From Roseibium aggregatum (GTDB taxonomy: Bacteria > Pseudomonadota > Alphaproteobacteria > Rhizobiales > Stappiaceae): DNA of 64,000 nucleotides. The position numbers were made by a program, and so were the translations under genes. The notes below the pieces were generated by a model, which saw nothing but the letters and a program-made list of their open reading frames with translations, made no database searches and was not told the origin of the DNA. Of the stretch, positions 18,057 to 26,806 are shown piece by piece; position 1 is the stretch's first letter, and each line of letters begins with the position of its first letter. The stretch spans positions 186,001 to 250,000 of the forward strand of contig NZ_JAEKJZ010000002.1 in assembly GCF_017309185.1 (NCBI RefSeq). The letters are read 5' to 3'.

Positions 18057-18821
18057 ATGAACCGCCGCCGGCGCATTTATGAAGGGAAAGGCAAGATCCT
18101 TTACGAAGGTCCGGAACCGGGTACCCTGGTCCAGCACTTCAAGGACGACGCCACCGCCTTCAATAACAAGAAACACGAGATTGTTGACGGCAAAGGCGTG
18201 CTCAACAACCGGATTTCGGAGTTCATTTTCAACAATCTGAATGCCATCGGCATTCCAACCCACTTCATCCGCCGCATGAACATGCGCGAGCAGTTGATCC
18301 GCGAAGTCGAGATCATCCCGCTGGAAGTGGTCGTGCGGAACGTCGCTGCCGGCTCCATCTCCAAGCGCCTCGGCCTTGAGGAAGGCACGCAGCTGCCGCG
18401 CTCCATCATCGAGTTCTACTACAAGAACGACGAACTCGACGATCCGATGGTCGCCGAGGAACATATCACAGCCTTCGGCTGGGCCACGCCCCAGGAGCTC
18501 GACGACATCATGGCGCTGGCCATCCGAGTCAACGATTTCCTCACCGGCCTGTTCCTCGGCGCCGGCATCCGCCTCGTCGACTTCAAGATCGAATGCGGCC
18601 GCCTGTTCGAGGGCGACATGATGCGCATCGTCGTCGCCGACGAGATCTCGCCCGACAGCTGCCGTCTGTGGGACATAGAGACCAACGACAAGATGGACAA
18701 GGACCGCTTCCGCCGCGACATGGGCGGCATGCTGGAAGCCTACCAGGAAGTTGCCAAGCGCCTCGGCATCATGGTCGCCAACGAGCGCCCGGCCGGCTCC
18801 GGCCCGACACTGGTGCAGTAA
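18057..18821 (+). CDS. purC: Phosphoribosylaminoimidazole-succinocarboxamide synthase (SAICAR synthetase)
   Basis: The protein is 254 residues. The ATP-grasp-like SAICAR synthetase signatures are present: [11 protein letters not shown] near the N-terminus, [33 protein letters not shown] and [11 protein letters not shown]...[15 protein letters not shown]. It adds aspartate to CAIR in the purine pathway, making the substrate of PurB. It heads the purC-purS-purQ stretch, interrupted here by a lipoprotein gene. Confidence 0.98.
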   Translation: MNRRRRIYEGKGKILYEGPEPGTLVQHFKDDATAFNNKKHEIVDGKGVLNNRISEFIFNNLNAIGIPTHFIRRMNMREQLIREVEIIPLEVVVRNVAAGSISKRLGLEEGTQLPRSIIEFYYKNDELDDPMVAEEHITAFGWATPQELDDIMALAIRVNDFLTGLFLGAGIRLVDFKIECGRLFEGDMMRIVVADEISPDSCRLWDIETNDKMDKDRFRRDMGGMLEAYQEVAKRLGIMVANERPAGSGPTLVQ

Positions 18822-18835
18822 CGCAACACACCCCG

Positions 18836-18868
18836 CAATCCTTGCGCGCATTTCTAGCGCAAGGATTG
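18836..18868 (+). terminator. Hairpin after purC
   Basis: A perfect 12-base stem (caatccttgcgc/gcgcaaggattg) with a 9-base loop begins 14 bases after the purC stop. There is no T-tract, so it may be a weak terminator or a 3'-end stabiliser. Confidence 0.6.
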
Positions 18869-18922
18869 TGAGCTTCCCAACAGCACACTAACAATCCCCC
18901 TGTTAAAAATGAGGGGGGTGTC

Positions 18923-19462
18923 ATGTTTATTCGTTCAATTGGTTTTTTGAAATTCCTTGCACTGCTGCTTGTTTGCGGCCTGCTATCTGCCTGCCAGACC
19001 TCGGGGCTGAAGCCTGGAAGCATCCAGACGAGCTACGCGCCCTCCGGTTGGACCAAGAGAACCGCGAACGGCATCACGGGTTACGTCTGTCATGTCCCAC
19101 GCTGCAAATCCGACCGGGCCATCGGTTATGGCCCGATCCGGATAAGAGGCAACTTCGAAGAAGCCATCAAAAGCAACGAATTTTCGCCTGAGCTCTTCAA
19201 TGCCATCAGTAATGTCTACACCATAGCTTCCAAGGGACAGTGGAAACTTCGGGCGACGAGGCGCATCGTTCGCAAGGATTATGCGGGCCTCGATTTCGCT
19301 GGTTATGTGCCCACCCGCAGTGGCCGGGTCTACGCCAAGGGCCGCCTGATCGTGCAGAACAACCGTGCATCCGCCCTCTTCGCACTTGCACGCAGCCAGG
19401 GCCTCGCCAACAGTTATTTCAGTAAATACATGGGTGCGACGTCGATAAAACGCATTCCGTAA
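18923..19462 (+). CDS. Putative lipoprotein of unknown function
   Basis: The protein is 179 residues. The N-terminus is a lipoprotein signal: a positive start, a hydrophobic core and the lipobox LLSAC (Cys about residue 24). The mature part carries two nearby Cys residues in GYVCHVPRCKSDRAIGYG. GGGGGTG precedes the ATG. I do not recognise the family. It sits between two hairpins inside the purine region and is probably transcribed on its own. Confidence 0.7.
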   Translation: MFIRSIGFLKFLALLLVCGLLSACQTSGLKPGSIQTSYAPSGWTKRTANGITGYVCHVPRCKSDRAIGYGPIRIRGNFEEAIKSNEFSPELFNAISNVYTIASKGQWKLRATRRIVRKDYAGLDFAGYVPTRSGRVYAKGRLIVQNNRASALFALARSQGLANSYFSKYMGATSIKRIP

Positions 19463-19496
19463 ATCCCAGCTTTTCCCGTCAGACCTCTTTCGCTTT

Positions 19497-19531
19497 TTGG
19501 GCTCCTCGTGTATGGGGAGCCCAATCTGTTT
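19497..19531 (+). terminator. Rho-independent terminator between the lipoprotein gene and purS
   Basis: A 9-base stem (ttgggctcc at 19497-19505, ggagcccaa at 19516-19524) is followed by tctgttt. It lies 40 bases before purS, so purS needs its own promoter or read-through. Confidence 0.8.
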
Positions 19532-19571
19532 GTCACCGCCAGTGTCGCGGTCCGTAGCGGGAACCACACTC

Positions 19572-19811
19572 ATGAAAGCACGCGTGATCGTCACCTTGAA
19601 AAACGGTGTCCTCGATCCTCAGGGAAAAGCCATCGAAGGCGCTCTCGGCGGTCTCGGCTTTTCCGATGTCGGATCCGTCCGCCAGGGCAAGGTGTTCGAC
19701 GTCGAGCTGAGCGGAACCGATCAGGCCGCCGCGAAAGCCGAACTTGAGCAGATGTGCGAAAAACTGCTCGCCAACACCGTCATTGAGAATTACGCGATCG
19801 AAATCGCTTGA
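19572..19811 (+). CDS. purS: Phosphoribosylformylglycinamidine synthase subunit PurS
   Basis: The protein is 79 residues, the normal PurS size. It opens [21 protein letters not shown] and contains [18 protein letters not shown] and the C-terminal [11 protein letters not shown]. PurS dimers bridge PurL and PurQ in the complex that converts FGAR to FGAM. The gene overlaps or nearly touches the small membrane-protein gene downstream, which leads into purQ. Confidence 0.97.
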   Translation: MKARVIVTLKNGVLDPQGKAIEGALGGLGFSDVGSVRQGKVFDVELSGTDQAAAKAELEQMCEKLLANTVIENYAIEIA

Positions 19812-19828
19812 ACATAAAGGCGAAGGCA

Positions 19829-19936
19829 TTGGACGAGGACACCCGCAAGGCCATAAGCTTCATGGCGGTCAAGGCGGCGATCTTCATTCTGTTGCCCGCC
19901 GTGGCGGCCGTGATCGCCGTTCTCGTTCTGCTTTAG
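19829..19936 (+). CDS. Small membrane protein between purS and purQ
   Basis: This 35-residue frame from TTG 19829 reads [18 protein letters not shown] and then a hydrophobic stretch of about 20 residues. AAAGG lies 8 bases upstream. A further in-frame TTG at 19808 overlaps the purS stop and would give 42 residues. A conserved family called the phosphoribosylformylglycinamidine synthase-associated small membrane protein occupies exactly this place in many alphaproteobacteria. It ends 11 bases before purQ, so it is translated within the operon. Its role is unknown; anchoring the PurLQS complex to the membrane is one speculation. Confidence 0.75.
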   Translation: MDEDTRKAISFMAVKAAIFILLPAVAAVIAVLVLL

Positions 19937-19947
19937 GGTCTAGCTCC

Positions 19948-20613
19948 ATGAAAACCGCCGTCATCGTTTTTCCAGGCTCCAACCGCGACCGTGACATGTT
20001 CCACGCCCTGGAACTGATCACCGGCTCGCGCCCGCAGCATGTCTGGCACACGGAAAGCACCCTGCCGGATGTGGATCTGGTGGTGGTGCCCGGCGGCTTT
20101 TCCTACGGCGATTACCTGCGCTCCGGCGCGATCGCCGCCCGCTCGCCGATCCTGAAGGACCTTGTCGCCAAGGCCGACAGCGGCGTTTCGGTGCTGGGGG
20201 TCTGCAACGGTTTCCAGATCCTGACGGAAGCCGGACTGCTGCCGGGAGCGCTGATGCGCAACGCGGGCCTGACTTTCGTCTGCAGGGAAGTCCTGCTGGA
20301 AACGGTCAACACCGCGACCCGCTTTTCCGAAAAGTTCCGGAAAGGCCAGGTCTGGCGCTGCCCGGTTGCCCATCACGACGGCAATTACTTCGCCGATGCC
20401 GATACCTTGCAGCGGATCGAGGACAACGGCCAGGTCGTGTTCCGATACGCCGATAGCACCAACCCGAACGGTTCGATCAACGACATCGCCGGCATCATGA
20501 ACGAGAAGGGCAACGTGCTTGGCATGATGCCCCACCCGGAAAACCTGGTGGAACCGCTCCACGGCGGTCTCGACGGCCGGCTCCTGTTCGAAAGCCTGCT
20601 TGACGCGGCCTGA
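19948..20613 (+). CDS. purQ: Phosphoribosylformylglycinamidine synthase subunit PurQ (glutaminase)
   Basis: The protein is 221 residues. It is a class I glutamine amidotransferase: the nucleophile Cys is in [12 protein letters not shown] (about residue 90), and the His-x-Glu pair is in MMPHPENL near the C-terminus. It releases ammonia from glutamine for PurL. The family phrase FPGSNRDRD lies at the start. The purL gene is not adjacent but about 6.9 kb downstream. Confidence 0.98.
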   Translation: MKTAVIVFPGSNRDRDMFHALELITGSRPQHVWHTESTLPDVDLVVVPGGFSYGDYLRSGAIAARSPILKDLVAKADSGVSVLGVCNGFQILTEAGLLPGALMRNAGLTFVCREVLLETVNTATRFSEKFRKGQVWRCPVAHHDGNYFADADTLQRIEDNGQVVFRYADSTNPNGSINDIAGIMNEKGNVLGMMPHPENLVEPLHGGLDGRLLFESLLDAA

Positions 20614-20652
20614 CACTCCCGCTCTTCCGGAGCACGGTTAAAGGAGCCGGAC

Positions 20653-20907
20653 ATGAGCGATTTCGAACTCGACAAGGACACGAGAACCCGTCTCGCCGGC
20701 CAGATCCAGCGCTTCATGGACGAGGAACTGGACGTTGAGATCGGCAACATGGACGCCGGGTTCCTGATCGATTTTCTGAGCGGCACGCTCGGCGCCCATT
20801 ACTACAATCTCGGCCTGAAGGACGCTCAGGCTCTCTTTGCACGCAAGGCCGACGACATCGTCGACGAGATTTACGCGTTGGAGCGCAAGCCCGACGACAG
20901 AGGGTAA
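20653..20907 (+). CDS. DUF2164 domain-containing protein
   Basis: The protein is 84 residues. It matches the small DUF2164 family in length and in the phrase FLIDFLSGTLGAHYYNLGLKDAQ. Its function is unknown and it is predicted to be cytoplasmic. A GGAGCC ribosome site precedes the ATG. It follows purQ by 39 bases and may be co-transcribed with it. Confidence 0.85.
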   Translation: MSDFELDKDTRTRLAGQIQRFMDEELDVEIGNMDAGFLIDFLSGTLGAHYYNLGLKDAQALFARKADDIVDEIYALERKPDDRG

Positions 20908-20929
20908 GCAGGAGTGAGGCGTGCCCGGC

Positions 20930-21751
20930 TCAGGCTGCCTCGTTGCCCCGCTTTTTAGGTGAGTGTCCGAAACGTCTTGAATAGGCTCTGGAAAACGCCG
21001 CCGGGCTGGCGAAGCCGCACAGGCTCGCGACGATCTTCACCTGACGGCCCGTTTCCAGCTCCGCCCTGGCGATATCGAGCCGCCAGTTGGAGAGATAGCC
21101 CATCGGTGTTTCGCCGACGAGGTCCTTGAAGGTGACGGCGAATTGCGTGCGCGACATGCCGGCTGTCGAGGCCAGCTTTTCAAGCGTCCAGGCTTCCCCC
21201 GGCGCTTCGTGAATGGCAACCAGCGCGACCGCGATGCGCGGGTGCGCCAAACCGCTCAGAAGCCCCGTATCCGCTTGCCCCTGTTCAAGGGCATGACGCA
21301 ACAGCCGGATCACCACCACTTCGCACAGCCTTTGAAAGGCCGCCTGCCCGCCGCAGCGCGGCGTGGTCACCTCCTCGATCAGCGGCATGACAACCGCGGT
21401 CAGATAGGGCTCCTCGCTCAGCGACACCGACAGGCAATCCGGAAGCGCATTGACGAGGTGCTTGCCGATACCCGAAATCCTGATATGCGCCGCCACGAGC
21501 ACCGCCTCGTCCGGCACGGGCCTCATCTGGGGAAAGTCCCCGGCGCCGTCGTCGCTTATAGGCGAAAACACCAGCCGCAGTTCGCCGCCACCGTTTCGAT
21601 ACACCTTCAGGTTCGCGTTATCCGTGTCATTGCCACCGGTCATCGCATTGACCACCTGGACCCGCAACCGGTCGATCAAGGACGACAGCCGATCCAGCTT
21701 GCCGCTGAAAGACACTCGGTAAGGGGCGGACACTTCCGTACTCCTGATCAT
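20930..21751 (-). CDS. AraC family transcriptional regulator (cupin type)
   Basis: The protein is 273 residues. An N-terminal cupin-like AraC_N domain (about residues 15-180) includes GELRLVF and HIRISG. The C-terminal pair of helix-turn-helices (about 185-270) contains LASTAGMSRTQFAVTFKDLVGETPMGYLSNWRL and VASLCGFASPAAFSRAYSRRFG. It is divergent from the peroxiredoxin-like gene (93 bases between starts), which it probably controls. The effector is unknown. Confidence 0.92.
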   Translation of the reverse strand: MIRSTEVSAPYRVSFSGKLDRLSSLIDRLRVQVVNAMTGGNDTDNANLKVYRNGGGELRLVFSPISDDGAGDFPQMRPVPDEAVLVAAHIRISGIGKHLVNALPDCLSVSLSEEPYLTAVVMPLIEEVTTPRCGGQAAFQRLCEVVVIRLLRHALEQGQADTGLLSGLAHPRIAVALVAIHEAPGEAWTLEKLASTAGMSRTQFAVTFKDLVGETPMGYLSNWRLDIARAELETGRQVKIVASLCGFASPAAFSRAYSRRFGHSPKKRGNEAA

Positions 21752-21844
21752 ATTTTTAGGATGTTTATGCGTAGATCGTTCACTACCTTAAAGGCATTCA
21801 CGGCAAAAAGTGAAGTCCTTTCCCTTTCGAACCCAGGAAAAAAG

Positions 21845-22381
21845 ATGCTCATCCCACGCCAACCGGTCCCGTCACTCAAGGTTGAAACACTATCCTCCGG
21901 CCTCTTCGATCTATCCGAAGACGGAGCGGATTTCGCAACGCTGGTCGTCTTCTACCGCGGCCTTCATTGCCCGATCTGCGCAACCTACCTCAAGGAACTC
22001 GGACGCCTGACGGCCGACTTCGCCCAGAAGGGCGTAAAGACGATCGCGGTTTCCTCGGACGACGCGGACAGGACCCGGCAAATGGCGGAAAAGGTCGCCC
22101 AGCCTGACCTGCGCTTCGGCTACGGCCTGCCTCTGACCGTCGCCCGGGACTGGGGTCTTTTCATTTCCACCAGCCGGGGCAAGACCTCCATCGGCATCGA
22201 GGAACCGGCACTCTTTTCCGAACCGGGTGTCTTCCTGGTAAGGCCTGACGGCACACTCTACTTCGCGTCCGTGCAGACCATGCCGTTCGTACGGCCGCAT
22301 TTTTCGGAAATGGTCGGCGCGCTCGATTTCGTTCAAAAGAACGACTACCCGGCACGCGGGGAGTATACCGGGACCGTCTAG
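21845..22381 (+). CDS. Peroxiredoxin-like / AhpC-TSA family protein
   Basis: The protein is 178 residues with a thioredoxin fold. The active-site segment VVFYRGLHCPICATYL (about residues 37-52) has a CxxC pair in the position of the peroxidatic Cys, as in the peroxiredoxin-like group also known from other AraC-linked genes. The start at 21845 (MLIPRQPVPSL) was chosen because frames that extend upstream run through the divergent regulator gene. It is likely a redox enzyme acting on peroxides or disulphides. Confidence 0.88.
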   Translation: MLIPRQPVPSLKVETLSSGLFDLSEDGADFATLVVFYRGLHCPICATYLKELGRLTADFAQKGVKTIAVSSDDADRTRQMAEKVAQPDLRFGYGLPLTVARDWGLFISTSRGKTSIGIEEPALFSEPGVFLVRPDGTLYFASVQTMPFVRPHFSEMVGALDFVQKNDYPARGEYTGTV

Positions 22382-22413
22382 GGCTTCATGCAACGACGTC
22401 TATTTTCGAAAAA

Positions 22414-22449
22414 ATGCCGGGCACGGGCTGCATCGTGCCCGGCATCTTT
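22414..22449 (+). terminator. Rho-independent terminator after the peroxiredoxin-like gene
   Basis: A perfect 12-base stem (atgccgggcacg at 22414-22425, cgtgcccggcat at 22434-22445) with an 8-base loop is followed by ctttc. Confidence 0.8.
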
Positions 22450-22478
22450 CATGAGGCGCCTGCGGCACCCCACGATCC

Positions 22479-22581
22479 GATCGCGCTCTTTCAAAACAGG
22501 CGGTTGGCTTGTTCTGGCGGCGAAGGCCTCGGCCACGCCTCCCAAACCAGACACAATCGCCTGTTTTAAGAGAGCGCGATC
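22479..22581. repeat. Long inverted repeat / hairpin downstream of the DUF1127 gene
   Basis: The arms are 24 bases (22479-22502 and 22558-22581) matching at 22 positions, with a structured 55-base centre that can form a second hairpin (ggc/gcc around 22527-22534). It lies in the convergent gap between the peroxiredoxin-like gene and DUF1127, within the likely 3' untranslated region of the DUF1127 mRNA. It could be a processed small RNA, a strong terminator without a U-tract, or a tiny inserted element. Confidence 0.6.
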
Positions 22582-22615
22582 CGGGAGTTGCGCCGCCGAT
22601 ACATGGCCACCGGCA

Positions 22616-22855
22616 TCAACGCCCGCCTCTGTAGCGCGTATCGATATCCCAGAAAGGACGCGTGGCTTCCTGGAGCGCGGCTTCCCGGCTCAGGCCCAGA
22701 TCTTTCAGGGCAGCATCCGACAAATCGCTTAGCTGCCTGCGGGTCTGGCGCGTCCGGGACCACACGGCCAACCGGTTGAAAAGGGACCGAAGAAGGCTGC
22801 GCCTGAACCGGAAACGGGACAATTCACTCCCGCCGATTGTTTCTATTGAACTCAT
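22616..22855 (-). CDS. DUF1127 (YjiS-like) small protein
   Basis: The protein is 79 residues and starts MSSIETIGG. The basic middle is followed by RQLSDLSDAALKDLGLSREAALQEATRPFWD, the DUF1127 signature. Short Arg-rich DUF1127 proteins of alphaproteobacteria bind RNA and affect small-RNA maturation, phosphate or carbon stress responses. AGGAAAG precedes the ATG. It is divergent from the MocR-type gene, about 100 bases apart, through an AT-rich promoter region. Confidence 0.88.
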   Translation of the reverse strand: MSSIETIGGSELSRFRFRRSLLRSLFNRLAVWSRTRQTRRQLSDLSDAALKDLGLSREAALQEATRPFWDIDTRYRGGR

Positions 22856-22957
22856 TTTCTTTCCTTTCAAGGGTGACAATGCACCATCGCCACGCATTGT
22901 ATCGCACCAATCATATGAATTGACTCAATCTTGGATGCAATATATTAAATTGTCACC

Positions 22958-24466
22958 ATGACAAATTGGCATCCAACACTTCCCGAGGGACAGGGTCCGC
23001 TTTATGTCCGGCTGGCTGACCGGATCGCTGAGGACATCGCCACGGGAACCCTGCCCGCCGGAGTGAAACTGCCTCCGCAACGCGATCTGGCCTATGACCT
23101 TGGCGTCACGGTCGGTACCGTCGGCCGGGCCTATGCCGTCGCACGGCAGCGAGGCCTTGTGAGCGGAGAGGTCGGCCGGGGCACTTATGTCCTGGGCAGC
23201 CGCGCGGAGACCGCCCTGGTGGAGGATGCGAAACCGGATCTCACCCGCGACACCACGGGGACGGGTGCCGGACCAATGGGGACACGCGCTGTGTCCTGGG
23301 TTCAAGGCGCAATGGAGGCTCCGTCCGACACGGCCTTTGCGGGCACCCGGATATCGGTGCCGGCCCCGGAGGCCATCCGCTTCGACAGCACCTCCGCGCC
23401 GGAAATCGGTCAGGCCGAAGCTATCCGCGAACTGACCACCGCGATAACCCGCGACACGCCGCACGAAATCGCCAGCTACACCCGCGACGTGCCGGACAGC
23501 TGGCGCATTGCCGGGCAAAAATGGCTGTCACGAAGCGGCTGGCAACCTGACGCCGGCAGTATCGTTCCCACCACCGGCGCGCAGGCCGCCATCATGGCGA
23601 TCGTCGCGGCGACCACGGCCCCCGGAGACCAGGTTGCTTTCGAGACCCTGACCTACAGCTCCATCGCGCGCGGCGCCGCCCTGACGGGGCGCAGGCCGGT
23701 TCAGATTGAGCGGGACGACCAGGGCCCCCTCCCCGACGACCTTGCCCGGGTCTGCGCGCAGCGCCATCCGAAACTCCTGTTCGTGATGCCGTCCATGCAC
23801 AACCCAACAACCGGACTGATGGGCGAGGACCGGCGCGCCGAGATCGTCGCCGTCGCACGGCAGCATAATCTCTGGATCATCGAGGACGAGGTCTATGGCT
23901 CCCTCAGGGAAACCGGGCTGACACCCCTGGCCGCCCTCGCTCCGGAACGGACCTTTCACGTCGGATCGCTGTCCAAGTCGGCCACCGCCGGCGTTCGCGG
24001 CGGCTGGGTCTCCAGCCCCACGCCGCATGCGCAAAGGCTCTATACGGCGCACAAGATGCTGACCGGAGGCATTTCGTTCCTTCTGGCCGAACTTTCCGCG
24101 CGTCTCGTGCTCACCGGCACGGCGGAAAGCTTCCGTGGGAAGATCCTCGAGGAAATCGCCGCCCGGCAGAGCCTCGTGCAAAAACACCTCGGCGCGTTCG
24201 AACGGGAAACGGCCCCCGACTGCCCGTTCTTCTGGCTGAAGGTTCCCGACCCTTGGCTTTCCGGCACCTTCAAGGCCGCGGCGGCGGCCTCCAACGTCCT
24301 TGTCGATGACGAAGACGAGTTCAAACCCGGCCGGTCGGACAAGGTTTATCACCGCGTGCGCATCGGCATCACCAACCCGCTGACCCGTGGGGAGACCGAG
24401 GACGGCATCATCGCGCTGAAGAACCTCCTGGAAGACGGCACGGCCTGCTACGACAGTTTCGAGTAA
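22958..24466 (+). CDS. MocR-type regulator: GntR helix-turn-helix fused to aminotransferase
   Basis: The protein is 502 residues. An N-terminal GntR winged helix (about residues 12-78; LPAGVKLPPQRDLAYDLGVTVGTVGRAYAVARQRGLV) is followed by a class I aminotransferase-like domain (about 130-495). The PLP lysine is in VGSLSKSATAGVRGGW. MocR proteins use PLP as an effector and usually control an adjacent gene; the divergent neighbour is the DUF1127 gene. It could also regulate vitamin B6, GABA or amino-acid genes elsewhere. Confidence 0.93.
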   Translation: MTNWHPTLPEGQGPLYVRLADRIAEDIATGTLPAGVKLPPQRDLAYDLGVTVGTVGRAYAVARQRGLVSGEVGRGTYVLGSRAETALVEDAKPDLTRDTTGTGAGPMGTRAVSWVQGAMEAPSDTAFAGTRISVPAPEAIRFDSTSAPEIGQAEAIRELTTAITRDTPHEIASYTRDVPDSWRIAGQKWLSRSGWQPDAGSIVPTTGAQAAIMAIVAATTAPGDQVAFETLTYSSIARGAALTGRRPVQIERDDQGPLPDDLARVCAQRHPKLLFVMPSMHNPTTGLMGEDRRAEIVAVARQHNLWIIEDEVYGSLRETGLTPLAALAPERTFHVGSLSKSATAGVRGGWVSSPTPHAQRLYTAHKMLTGGISFLLAELSARLVLTGTAESFRGKILEEIAARQSLVQKHLGAFERETAPDCPFFWLKVPDPWLSGTFKAAAAASNVLVDDEDEFKPGRSDKVYHRVRIGITNPLTRGETEDGIIALKNLLEDGTACYDSFE

Positions 24467-24547
24467 GGCTTCCCGTGTTTCGACGGGCTTGGTCCGGGCC
24501 CTTTCCCCTGCCATACTCGTGCATGTGCTCTCCGGAGGCCGCGCACG

Positions 24548-25069
24548 ATGAAGCATTCCACGCCGATCTGGATCAAGCTTACGGGCGCTGCCCTGCTTCT
24601 CTACTGCACCGTCGTGCTTGGCACGGTCTACCGCTATAACCAGGCCATCCTTTCGAAAGCCGACTATGCGGAAATCACCGGCGGCGGCTTTATTTACAAC
24701 TACCGCATTGCCGACATCCGCAGCGGCATCACCGTCGGACTGCAAAAGCCCCTGCCGCTTGGCACCCGTCTTGTCGCGGAATTTGAAAACCCCGCCGGCG
24801 GCACAATCTCAATCGAAAAAGCGGTCTCCCATGCGAGACGCACCTACAGCTTCGAAACGCCTTCATTGTCAGGTGTCGAAGCGCAGCACAGCTACGCCGC
24901 CGTGCTGCGGGTGATCGACCCGCATACCGGCCGGGAGATCGAACGCCATGAAAAGGTGTTGAAAAGCACGGTTGTCCCGAAAGCCATGCCTTCCAAACCG
25001 CTGACGATCGGGCCCGGTTATTTCCCCAACCCGGACCTGACACCAGGACCGAAAGGGAAATTCAGGTGA
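24548..25069 (+). CDS. Membrane-anchored protein of unknown function
   Basis: The protein is 173 residues. One N-terminal hydrophobic segment (about residues 9-27) is an uncleaved anchor or a signal peptide. The rest looks like a beta-rich extracytoplasmic domain (ITVGLQKPLPLGTRLVAEFENP), ending in a Pro-rich tail. I do not recognise the family. GGAGG precedes the ATG by about 10 bases. It is 81 bases before the antiporter gene on the same strand. Confidence 0.65.
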   Translation: MKHSTPIWIKLTGAALLLYCTVVLGTVYRYNQAILSKADYAEITGGGFIYNYRIADIRSGITVGLQKPLPLGTRLVAEFENPAGGTISIEKAVSHARRTYSFETPSLSGVEAQHSYAAVLRVIDPHTGREIERHEKVLKSTVVPKAMPSKPLTIGPGYFPNPDLTPGPKGKFR

Positions 25070-25150
25070 TCCCGATCCCAGATGCACCTATTGTGCGGCG
25101 GGGCCCCAATCCCCATTTGGCGGGAACCTCCTTTGAAGGTCTCCGAAAAA

Positions 25151-26116
25151 ATGGTCGCGATTGAAATTCTGCTCGGGTTAGTCCTGCTGGTCGCCGGTGG
25201 CGATATCCTCGTGCGCGGGTCCGTTGGACTGGCCCAGCGCTTCGGCATCTCCGAACTTCTGATCGGGCTGGTGCTGGTCGGCTTCGGCACGTCGACGCCG
25301 GAACTCATGACAAGCCTTCTTGCCGCCATGAACGGCTCGCCCGGCATCGCGGTCGGCAATGTCGCCGGATCGAATATCGCAAACATCCTGCTCATCCTGG
25401 GCCTGTCCGCGCTGATCTGTCCGATCGCGGTCAAACCGGCCGCGCTCCTGCGCGACGGGCCGGCGAACGCGCTTGCCGCCATCGCCTTTGCCGCCCTTGC
25501 GCTTTCGGGAAGCGTCGGCCGCCTGGAAGGCATCGCCCTTCTGACCGCTCTTGCAGTCTATCTCGTCGTCACCTACCGGATGGAAAAAGGCCAGGACACC
25601 CCATCCGCCGAGCTCCACCGCAGCGAGGCGCAATCCGTCACCGCGCAACCGGCCGCGTCCGGTCTGCTGCTCAACCTGCTCCTGGCTTTCGGCGGATTGG
25701 CGATGATCCTCGGCGGCGCCCATTTCCTGGTGACCGGCGCAACCAGTTTTGCCGCGGCTGCAGGTGTGAGCGACGCCGTGATCGGGGTTACCGTCGTGGC
25801 CGTCGGAACGTCCCTGCCGGAACTGGTGACCTCCGTCATTGCCGCCTTCAGACGGCAGACGGACATCGCGCTCGGCAATATCCTGGGTTCGAACCTTTTC
25901 AACATCCTCGGCATTCTCGGCGTGACGGCGGCGTTCGCCCCCTTGCAGGTCCCGGGCGAAATTGCCGGCTTCGACATATGGGTGATGCTGGCGGCCACCC
26001 TGGCGCTGATCGTCTCTTCCATGAGCGGCTGGCGGATCTGCCGCAAGGAAGCCGCTCTGATGCTGATCGCCTTTGCCGGCTATGCGGGGATCGTGACCTT
26101 TAATGCCCTGGTCTGA
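25151..26116 (+). CDS. Calcium/sodium antiporter (CaCA family, YrbG-like)
   Basis: The protein is 321 residues with ten membrane helices in two homologous halves. Each half carries an alpha-repeat: GFGTSTPELMTSLLAA...VGNVAGSNIANILLILG (first) and AVGTSLPELVTSVIAA...LGNILGSNLFNILGILG (second). These hold the acidic cation-binding residues. The start at 25151 gives the usual length; the longer frame from 25082 adds an unlikely tail. It exchanges Ca2+ for Na+ or H+ at the inner membrane. Confidence 0.93.
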   Translation: MVAIEILLGLVLLVAGGDILVRGSVGLAQRFGISELLIGLVLVGFGTSTPELMTSLLAAMNGSPGIAVGNVAGSNIANILLILGLSALICPIAVKPAALLRDGPANALAAIAFAALALSGSVGRLEGIALLTALAVYLVVTYRMEKGQDTPSAELHRSEAQSVTAQPAASGLLLNLLLAFGGLAMILGGAHFLVTGATSFAAAAGVSDAVIGVTVVAVGTSLPELVTSVIAAFRRQTDIALGNILGSNLFNILGILGVTAAFAPLQVPGEIAGFDIWVMLAATLALIVSSMSGWRICRKEAALMLIAFAGYAGIVTFNALV

Positions 26117-26131
26117 CCGAACGACCGCGGG

Positions 26132-26806
26132 TCACGAAGGACCGGGTTCCACCGCCAGCGCGCAAAAGGCCGGCATGTCCCCGAAGGGTTCCTCCCGGAC
26201 ATCGACATCCTGGAAGCCGGCCCGGCAAAGGTCCTCCGCGAAACGGGAAATCCAGGCCCTGCCGTCCCTGGCCGTCGCGCATCGGCCGCGCGGCTGAAAG
26301 GTGGTCGCAAAGGTGCCCCCCGGTTTCAGGCGCCTCCGGACCTCGTGCAGAAACGCCTGCCGCTCTTCGACGAATTGCAGGACGTTGCAACTGAATACCG
26401 CGTCGAAGCGCCGGTCTCCCGGCAGGTCCGCCAGGACGCCCTCAAACAAGTCCAGCCGATCAGCCTTCAGGGCCTCTCCGTTCCTTTTCGCAGCCTGGGC
26501 AATCATCTGCGAGGAATGATCGAGGCCCGTAGCGTGCACACCCTCGATCGTTTCCAGGACGGCCTTGACCCCGATCCCCGGACCGCAGCCGATCTCCAGC
26601 ACCTCCGCACCAGGCTTCAGCGCAAGGAGTCCGACCGTCCACTTGTTCCGGCCGATATTGGATTCGCGATTGGCCATGATCCAGCCGGCCACCGTTCCCA
26701 AAACCCCATGAGGCCTTTTGAACTGGCCGACGATGGCTTTCTGATAGGCGGGAACCGCTCTTCTCCCACTGTCCAGATCGTCAGTTGCTTTCGAGCTCTT
26801 CCGCAT
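26132..26806 (-). CDS. Class I SAM-dependent methyltransferase
   Basis: The protein is 224 residues. Motif I is VLEIGCGPGIGVKAVLE (about residues 69-85), followed by an acidic motif II region (GLDHSSQMIAQA) and the post-motif block LADLPGDRRFDAVFSCNVLQFVE. The substrate is unknown; the layout resembles small-molecule methyltransferases. Its start overlaps the end of the MarR gene by 26 bases, so the two are translationally coupled and presumably share the MarR-controlled promoter. Confidence 0.88.
   Translation of the reverse strand: MRKSSKATDDLDSGRRAVPAYQKAIVGQFKRPHGVLGTVAGWIMANRESNIGRNKWTVGLLALKPGAEVLEIGCGPGIGVKAVLETIEGVHATGLDHSSQMIAQAAKRNGEALKADRLDLFEGVLADLPGDRRFDAVFSCNVLQFVEERQAFLHEVRRRLKPGGTFATTFQPRGRCATARDGRAWISRFAEDLCRAGFQDVDVREEPFGDMPAFCALAVEPGPS

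Noticed and set aside
21143..22381. Start of the peroxiredoxin-like gene at 21143
   Set aside because: The extra 234 codons run through the divergent AraC gene in antisense; the family opening is at 21845.
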